From Gamarada debralockiae (taxonomy: Eukaryota > Ascomycota > Leotiomycetes > Helotiales > Hyphodiscaceae), in contig NXFV01001887.1 of the NCBI GenBank assembly GCA_002803225.1, positions 37,394-101,393 on the forward strand: a stretch of 64,000 bases of DNA. Reading direction: 5' to 3'. The position numbers and the translations under genes are program-made. How positions within the stretch are numbered: the first letter of the stretch is position 1; each line of letters starts with the position of its first letter. The notes below the pieces were generated by a model. That model saw only the letters and a list, made by a program, of their open reading frames with translations, did not search any database and was not told the origin of the DNA. Below, one piece after another: positions 56,327-64,000 of this stretch.

Positions 56327-59300
56327 ATAACAAGCGTGTTCTCGTGCGTATAAGAACTAAATACAGCGACTATTCTATTAAATTATTGTCTTCCCGAACT
56401 TCTAGCTCTTCGTTATCTTCCTAATACTATATCTAATAGGCCAAGTAGCGGGGTAGTCTAGCCTTACAGGGATACTGTTCGTAAAACTCGTAGAGCTTAT
56501 ACGGAGCCCCCTTAAAGCTATCTAAATTATACTACTTAGGGTCATAGTCTATTCCTACCTACTTAGCGTAGTACTAAAGCTAGTTACTACGTCTCTTAAT
56601 AGTAAGTATATCTTCTACCTTGAACTCCACTTATCTCCTGTACTTTATTTCTACTAAATTATTATACTGTCCTAGTAAGGGATTATTAGCTGCTTTATAT
56701 AATTAGTCGGGCGAGAATACTAAGTATACTATATTAGATAGTAAAAGGTCGAGCTTAAAGGAGTTACTAATCTACTTAAGTATATAATATAGTCCCTTTA
56801 TCTAGTGACTTAACTTGCGACTAGGTTAGTCTATTAACTACTTCTTTATAAATACCTATACTAAGTTACTAACTATAAAGTCAACTAGTCACTAGTATTT
56901 ATTAGCTTATTTTTTCTAGTACTCTTATACTTCCTTTAAGTTTACTCTAGCGAATTCCTATATATTATAGATCCCTCGAGCCTGGGCTATGGCCTTAGTA
57001 CACGCTTTATAGATAATATCTAAGATATTAATTAAGTCTTTAGGTCTATTCTAGTTAAAGCTTATCTAAGGCTTATATCCTATCTCTACTATAAACAAAG
57101 AGAGGCTAGTTAAGTCGTAAGGGAGTGCTATAGCTACGAAGTTAATAATATAGATTAGATCTAACTAATTATCTTAGTAGTAGTTAATAAAGAGGTAGAG
57201 GCACTAATCGATATATTAATTAGTATTCTTAGTCTATCTATTAGTCTAAGGGTAATTTACTATTAAGAGTTTCAGCTTAGTTTCTAGTATATAGTTGAAT
57301 TCCTCCTAGAAAGCAGAGATAAATTAGGGTCCTCTATTAGAGACAATTGTTATTATTAGACTATAGTACTTATATATATGCATTATATATAATCAGGCCA
57401 GCTCAAGAGTATCAATAGTATTGTAGCATAGAATAGAGATAGGCCTTTTACCTAGTCAGTCTATAAACATAGTAATCTTATTAAATCCCTTTTTATTAAC
57501 TAGAAAGTCTTTAAAGTCGACTGAGATATATTGCTAAGGGTAGTCTAGTACTAGTAAAGGCTAGAAGAGACTAGGAGTCTTGTCCTAGGGGAGTATTAAT
57601 ATTTGACAAGTATAGTAGTTCTAGATAAAGGTTTTGATATTATTATCTATCTTATACTAATAGTAGTAGTCCTTAATAATTCGCTTAGTCTTGTTTTCTC
57701 CTAGATAGGCGCTTAAGATTTAGCAATAGGCCTCTATAATAAGTATAGTTCTAAGGCTTTCTAGTACTGTGACTCGTCCTTTCCGCTTTAGTAGTCTATT
57801 TATTAGTAACTATCTCTTTTTGCCTTCTACTACTAGCTTTCAAGTAATATCGAATTTATAAGAGGAGTAGTTAAGTTAAAAGATAGAATTAATAAGGTCT
57901 AAGTATACTTTAAGCAGTGATACTTCTATAGTAATCTAGTAAACCTATAGGCTCCTAAGGATTTATAAGTCTAAATTCGATAGTAAAAGAAATTATTGCA
58001 AGTAAAAGAACTCTTTTATAGCTATATACTCTCTAGTTTCTATATTTATCTATGTAAGGGGATTAACTTTATTTGTCTTGCCAAGGCAGTATAATATCTT
58101 GAAGTTATACTAGAAAAGAATCTCAGTTTAACAAGCTTATTTAGCTAATAGCGACTTAGTGCTTATAAAGTATTCTAATACTTTGTGGTTAAAGAGAATA
58201 TCTATCGGAGTTACTATCCCTTTGAGTTCTAGTCTCTAATACTTAAATACTTATACGATTACTAGCATTTCCTTGTTATAAATAAAGTAGTTCAACTCTA
58301 CTAGTACTATAGTCTTCGAGAAGTAGGCGACTAGATACCATTCGCTATCTATTCCTTACTAGGAGAAGACTACTCTAACTACTATATTGGAGGTATTAGT
58401 TTCTAAGAGATATTATCTACTCTTATTAAAGTAGGCGAGAATTAAGGCTTCTATTAGTTATTATTTAAGTTTATTAAACGCAAAGAGGCAATAGTCGTTA
58501 AAGTCAAATATATAGTAGACTTTCATTAACTAGGTAAGGGGAGCTGCTATTCAGCCGTAGTCTCGGATAAAACGTTAATAAAAGTTATAAAACCCTAAAA
58601 ACACTTATATTACTTTTATAGTCTTAGGCTATTTCTAGTCCTAAACAACTGTAACCTTATTAAAGTCGATTTAAATACTATTAGTACTAATAATAAAACC
58701 GAGATATTTCGTTCGAGTTATATTGAACTCGTACTTCTTAATATCGACCTATAGTCTATACTCCTTTAAACGTTGGAATACCTTGTATATATGTTTAGTG
58801 TATTCTAGTGGGTCGTCTAAATAAATTAAGATATTATCGAGATACGTGGTATAAAATATATCTAAGTAGTCTATTAGAGCGTCGTTTATATAATGCTAGA
58901 ACGTGGAGGGTCTATTAGTAAGTCCGAATAGAAGTACTTTATATTTGTATACTCTGTATCGAGTACGGAAAGTCGTAAGTTCTTTAGAATTAGGGTATAT
59001 ATAAATTTAATAAAAAGCCTGATAGATATTAAGCTTTATAAAGATCTTAGCCTTACTTAGATATAAGAGCGTCTTATTAATTAATAGTAAAGGGTACTAG
59101 TTCTTTTGAGTAATAGTATTTAATTTCTAGTAGTTAATATAAAAACGCAAACTACTATTAGATTTCTTAATAAATAGTATAGGGGAAGTATATAGTACTT
59201 AACTTAGGAAAATAAACCCTTTATTAAGATTCTCTATAAGATATTTCTAGATAGCTTTTAACTTTAAGAGGGATTATAAGTATAAGAGGCTTTAGTAAAG

Positions 59301-62277
59301 CTCTTCCACGGAATATTCTTCCTCTAGCTCTACTTTATAGTCTATCGGGTAATAAGATACTAGTGTATTAGAGGCTCTCTTAAAGAAGACTTCTATTAAG
59401 TTATAGTAATCTATAAGGATAGTTCGCCGTAATATCCCCTCTTTAGTTTCTTCCTCTACTAGGCCTTTAAAGTCTAGTGAATTAAGAGAGGCCTCTCTTT
59501 ACTCGATTTCTTTATTAAGTTCCCTAAGGGTTATAAAGGAGAGGGTATAGTCTAGGCGTATATAGTTCTAGTAAAAGCTAGCGGCTAAAATTAACCTAAT
59601 ATTGACTTTCGAAGTCTCGTCTATTACTATAGGGGCAAAATCTAACTTCCTTTATTAAGGCTAAAATATAAGAGTAAACTAGTTAGCGAGTATCTTATTT
59701 ATTACCCTTAGATTATCTTATTAGTCTTACATAGTATATCTTTTCTAGGCCTAATAAACTTAATCTTCCCTCTTATCTTATAATAATATATCAGGAGATA
59801 TCCCTAGCCTAATAAGTACTAGTTCCCCTAACGAGTCTTTAGGCATTTGTACAAGGGACTCCTATTGTATACTATAGGTTAATAAATTATCAGAAGGTAT
59901 AAGTGTAATATTTATAAGTATATTTATTAAGCTAGACTTAATATCTAGAAGTTCTACTAATATAAGAGAAAGAGTATTAATATCTTTAGCTAGTCGTTTG
60001 AGGGGAGATTTTTAGCTATTCTCCTATCTTTTGTCCTCTAGCTAAAAATCTCGATTCCGTTACTTGATATCCCTTTAAACCTTAAGACTTATTTTCTTAA
60101 GGACTAGATCTAGTCGTAAGATGTATATTAGCCTTATAAATAAAGGCGTAAGTATATTCTTAAGTAGCCAAATTAATGTTTAATAAGAGACGTTTATATT
60201 TATATAAAAGTACTTAAACTACTTCCTTCTAAGGATGACTTCGTATATTCTAAGGTCTAAAATAATAAAAGGGATATTAAATTAATGTTGCCTATTAATT
60301 ATTAAGTTAAAAGTAAGATACAATTAAATATACTAAGTGACTTTCCTATTATACCCTTTAACCTTAATCTCCCAAGGAAGAAGAGAGGTTTAAAAGTTTA
60401 AGTTAGTATATATCTAAGCTATAAGTATAGTATTAATAAATACAAAACTATTTACTCCTATATCTACTAGAATATTAAGATTAATTCCTATTCTATTCCT
60501 AACTAAAGTATATAAAATTATAAGAGGCTTACCTCCTATTAAATTTAATAAATCTATTTTATTAATATCTAGTACGTATATTCCTAAGGTAGAGACTTTC
60601 CCTAGAGTTCCTTGTTTCTTAACTTAAATAAAGTCTCGTCTATATCTTTAGCCTCCTTATCAAAGGGCTCTCCTTCTAGTATCTTATAGATCTAACTACT
60701 TTTATAGAGCTAAGTACAGTCTTTGCTTATATACCTATATTAGTTATAGTTATAGTACTTCACACTAGAGGGACTATCGGGAGCTAGGGTATTGCCTTAA
60801 GACATAAAGGGTTGCCAACTAGTATTAATAGCAAGGGTAGTAGTAGGGGGATAAGCTAGGACTATAGCATTAGAGGTAGGCAAAACGGCCTAGGTAGGGC
60901 GATTATAGTATCGATTAAAGTTAGGTATAGCTTTTAAGGTCTAAGCTACTCGCTTAGCCTTACATTCCTTTCGGTCCTAATCTCGGCAGCGGTTTAAAGG
61001 TTTTAGTTTTATCTCTAAGTATTAGTATTGTATAATAAAGGATTTGTATATTAAGTACGTCAGAAGAGTAGGAATTAGTATAGATTAGTATTAAATATTA
61101 AGCTTCTAGTAAAGATCCTTGTGCTAGTTAGTCCGGGGTACTTTACTTAATCCAGTAAGCCGCTAGAATTCAATAATAAAGTCAAAGAACTTCTTAACTT
61201 GTCCTTACTAAAGGTTATAGTACTTGTCTTAAGTAATTGCCAATCGCTAGGGGTTTAAGTAGCTAATAAATAAGATATTAAATATATTATTTATAGACAA
61301 AAGCGTTAAAGGGTTAATAAGGTCGAAGTAGGGCTCGAGTATAGACTACGCCTTCCTAGTAGTACAACTATAGATATAAGTTATTTGACTTTAGATAGAT
61401 AGGAAATAATCTATATTATTAGCTAGCTTAGTACGTATCAGGAGATGCCATGTAATATAGCTAGGGCTGACTCTATCGTTAAAGGGAAGGGGGTCGTCGA
61501 TTTTCGCCAATCGTTTTAGGGCATTAGAATGCTTTATAAAGAAAGTACCTTTTCTTATAAAGCGTCTCTAATTAAAGGGGATAAGACTATAAGGGATCCG
61601 GGGTAAACGTAAGCGGCGTTAGTCATATAGCATCGAGCGGTGCTATCGTGACGTACCTAGTCGCGTAGTAAAGCTAACTCGAGAAGAGTCTCGGGATAAG
61701 GGCTCGCTACTAGAGGAATAGTTAGATAGGAGTATAACTCCTCTAGTATCGTGATAGGCCTAAGTACTAGGACCGGGTCCCCTAATAGAAATAGAGGTAG
61801 AGCGTCGTTCTTCTACTACGCGAAGCCAGGTAATTTCCTCTTTTATAGAGGAGATAACTGCAGTCTAAACTACTAGTTATTATCTTAGAAGATCGATTTC
61901 GGCTAAGTATTAAAAGCTAGCTAAGCTCCTTAGGATAACGGCTAGGTTTTCGGCGGCAAGTTATTTGCCATTCTTCGCTATGACTATATTAGTTTCTTGG
62001 CTAGTACTACTAGCGTTCCTTATAAAGGAGGTAGCTTTCTTAGGTAGTATAATAGTCTCAGAAATAAGTCTAATAATATCTATAAGTAAAATTAAGTATA
62101 AGTAAAGTTTTGGGGGTTTTGTTAATATCTACTAATAGTTTTCGTTCTAAGGTATTCTTTTAAATATTAAGAGTTATTAACTAGTTACTAGTTCTTTTAA
62201 GTATTAGGAATTCAATAATTCGTATGTAGTAGGATACTATAAAAAGCTTTCCTAGGCAAAATAGGAGAGTTTAGAAT

Positions 62278-62568
62278 TATATTATAAAGGTAAGAAAACC
62301 TTAGGTAAATAGCTTCGATTCTCTACTACTATATTATAAAGACAAGGATTCTAAACTAAAGAAGAAAGAAGAGAAGGTAGGAGACTAGAGAAAGAGAAGA
62401 TATAGCTAAGCCTATTGTACTATATGTGATCTAAGCGAGGTTCTTATAATTGTAAGACCCACTTGTCACGTGATCTCAGTAATACGCCTTAGGCATGATT
62501 TCCCCCAGGACCATCATACCTATTTTGAGCCAGGGCTCAACATTAGGAGCGTTAGGGCCGTCACAACA
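62278..62568 (-). repeat. 5' LTR of the gypsy element
   Basis: Partner of 56025-56315. On the minus strand it opens with TGTTGTGACGGCCC, a usual start of fungal gypsy LTRs, and preserves more of the original C and G bases in this outer part. Confidence 0.92.
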
Positions 62569-62584
62569 TAGACTTTAATGTAAT

Positions 62585-62760
62585 AGCTACTAGTAGCTGG
62601 AGGGCAGCAGGAGGGATTATAGTATATTAGAGAAGTAGCAATAAGGGGAGGGAGACAATAGTGATTATATTGAAAAGAGGTTCTGTAGTACTAGTACACT
62701 TATGTAATATAAACTCAAGCTTACTTTCCTAAAGTAAGGTTAATAGGCCTTACTTATTCT
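62585..62760 (+). repeat. Dispersed repeat, copy 2 (partner at 3505)
   Basis: Shares ordered blocks with 3505-3680 in the same orientation: GTAGCTGGAGGGCA, TTAGAGAAGTAGCA, GGGAGACAATA, GCCTTACTTATT. Differences are mostly transitions. It starts right beside the outer end of the gypsy element. Confidence 0.7.
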
Positions 62761-62901
62761 TTACTCTAGACTCCTAGCTTTATATATTAGCTATATTATT
62801 ACTAACTCTATAACTAATTATATACTAACTAACTACTAACTAATCACTAACTATTTTTAATTGTATAGATATGTTAAGCCTAGCTCAAGTAATAGTTACT
62901 A

Positions 62902-62949
62902 TATAAAATTACCTATATAATTGCCTATATAATTGCCTGTAAAATCGCC
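62902..62949. repeat. Four tandem 12 bp units
   Basis: Units TATAAAATTACC, TATATAATTGCC, TATATAATTGCC and TGTAAAATCGCC, differing only by C/T, A/G and one A/T change. Just upstream (62800-62860) is a run of imperfect ACTAA repeats. Confidence 0.75.
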
Positions 62950-64000
62950 TATATACTTTTAGGGGCTAGGTTCTTATTATAACTATCCCCCTTTTAAGGC
63001 TACTTGTCCACGAGGAGCTAAGCTTATATTAAATTAATAGTCTTAGCTATCTTTATTAAAACCTAGTAAGAAAAGAGTAATAGCTAACGTAGTAGTATAA
63101 TAGTCCTAGTTATTATATAACTTAAGCGAGGTTCTTATAATTATAAGACTTACTTTATACCTTAGGTATTAACTTCCTTAGGAAAATCCTAAGTACCTTA
63201 AATCTTTAAGTAATAATTTAACTTTAATATTATTAAGTCTTCTTAGCTTTCTTAGCCTTTTTATACCTTTATATTACTTTTTATATATTTCCTATACTAT
63301 CCTTAGGCACCTAGAGATTATACTTAGTTGGCTATTCTTCTTACTTTACTAAGTAGTAAGTTTGTCCCTTAATAATAGCCTAGTCCTTTACTTCTTTAAC
63401 CTTTTATTCTTTATTATCCTTTAAGTTTAATAAAGGTATAAGGGGTTAACTATCCTTAGGCTTATATTTATCAATAGATTAAATAGGGAATATATTATAT
63501 AATTAATTGTATTTTTCAAGAAGGACTAGTTAGTAGGCCTATATACTAACGCGTTCTAGAATCTATAAGGGTTTAATTTACTTAAGTTACAACTTCTTAT
63601 CTTTAAGCCTTAGGTTTCTTATAAATAGCTTAACTAAGTCTCTTTACTTAAAGAGCTTAAGTTAATATTATTAATTGTAGTACTTAGCTTATTGCTCTTG
63701 GCTTTAAAGTAGCTAGTCTATAAAGTATTTTTATAAGTTTATAAGGCATATAATTTAGTTGTATACTACTAGTGTCTCCCCCTTACTAGTATTATCCTTA
63801 GCGCTAATAATATTGACTTGCAATTCTAGATTATAGCTATATAAGACTTTAAAAGGGGTTATACTAGTACTTAAGCTTTAATTATTATTATATATAAATT
63901 TAATACTAAACAAAAGCTTAGCTTAGTTTATTTGTTTAAGGCTAGTATAAGCTTAGAAGTAATTTTCAAGTATATAATTAAGGATTTTAGTTTATTTATT

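Larger units (their letters stand above)
56025..62568 (-). mobile_element. Ty3/gypsy chromovirus, complete in structure, RIP-inactivated
   Basis: A 6544 bp element with two 291 bp LTRs at its ends, transcribed leftward. Readable on the minus strand: a gag zinc knuckle of CX2CX4HX4C spacing (about 60760-60718; several Cys now Tyr), the reverse transcriptase catalytic motif as YLDN in place of YLDD (about 58855-58830), and a C-terminal chromodomain with YYAK and FKGAPYKLYEFYEQYP (about 56570-56470). A polypurine tract abuts the left (3') LTR. Gag at the right and chromodomain at the left give the gag-pol order of gypsy elements. Dozens of stop codons at Gln/Trp positions and very high AT content show heavy RIP. 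I found no primer-binding site and no target-site duplication. Confidence 0.9.
62569..64000 (-). mobile_element. 3' end of a second gypsy element, running off the window
   Basis: On the minus strand, 63500-63300 reads through the end of a polymerase polyprotein into a chromodomain (AIIKGQTYYLVK, PTKYNL, VPKDS), with stops at Trp/Gln positions. Left of it, around 63118-63160, a block AAGCGAGGTTCTTATAATTA is shared with the LTRs of the first gypsy element, so this is probably the 3' LTR of a related family. Integrase and the rest would lie beyond 64000. The stretch 62569-62900 does not belong clearly to either element and contains the dispersed repeat described separately. Confidence 0.7.

Overview
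The window looks like nuclear DNA of a filamentous ascomycete (Pezizomycotina; Leotiomycetes is my guess, at low confidence). The evidence is short 45-120 nt GT-AG introns, fungal-only families (Zn2Cys6 regulator, HET domain, DUF3716, GH128/Asl1-like hydrolase, DHA2-type transporters, hybrid histidine kinase), and AT-rich transposon relics whose stop codons sit where Gln or Trp is expected. That last pattern is the mark of repeat-induced point mutation (RIP). Nothing here is bacterial, and I see no tRNA, rRNA or CRISPR.

Layout. 0.2-2.8 kb: an intact NmrA-like oxidoreductase/regulator and a doubtful small gene. 2.9-4.5 kb: relics of a gag-bearing retroelement. 4.5-6.7 kb: a decayed HET-domain gene. 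7.4-12.5 kb: an intact PAS-containing hybrid histidine kinase (11 exons) and, converging on it, an intronless FAD monooxygenase. 13-20 kb: three decayed genes (large membrane protein, GPI-type Cys protein, DHA2 transporter). 21-28.3 kb: four intact genes (GH128-like hydrolase divergent from a DUF3716 protein, a secreted Cys protein, a membrane-anchored beta-trefoil-like protein). 29.4-37.3 kb: one small conserved-looking gene and two decayed membrane-protein genes in otherwise gene-poor DNA. 38-42.6 kb: an intact 4-coumarate-CoA-ligase-like enzyme and a second decayed DHA2 transporter. 42.6-48.1 kb: no recognisable gene. 48.1-53.7 kb: an intact Zn2Cys6 regulator and a WDR83/MORG1-like WD40 protein. 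54.6-64 kb: transposons. A pogo-type transposase relic has cut off a small repeat-containing gene; a 6.5 kb Ty3/gypsy chromovirus with two 291 bp LTRs follows; the 3' end of a second gypsy element runs off the window.

The genes do not form an obvious pathway or biosynthetic cluster. The main theme is contrast: nine multi-domain genes have clean reading frames, while at least seven accessory genes, mostly membrane, transport or self-recognition genes, carry stops and frameshifts beside RIP-mutated repeats. Exon borders, reading frames and LTR comparisons were worked out by hand from the sequence. Family names rest on recognised motifs, not on database searches.
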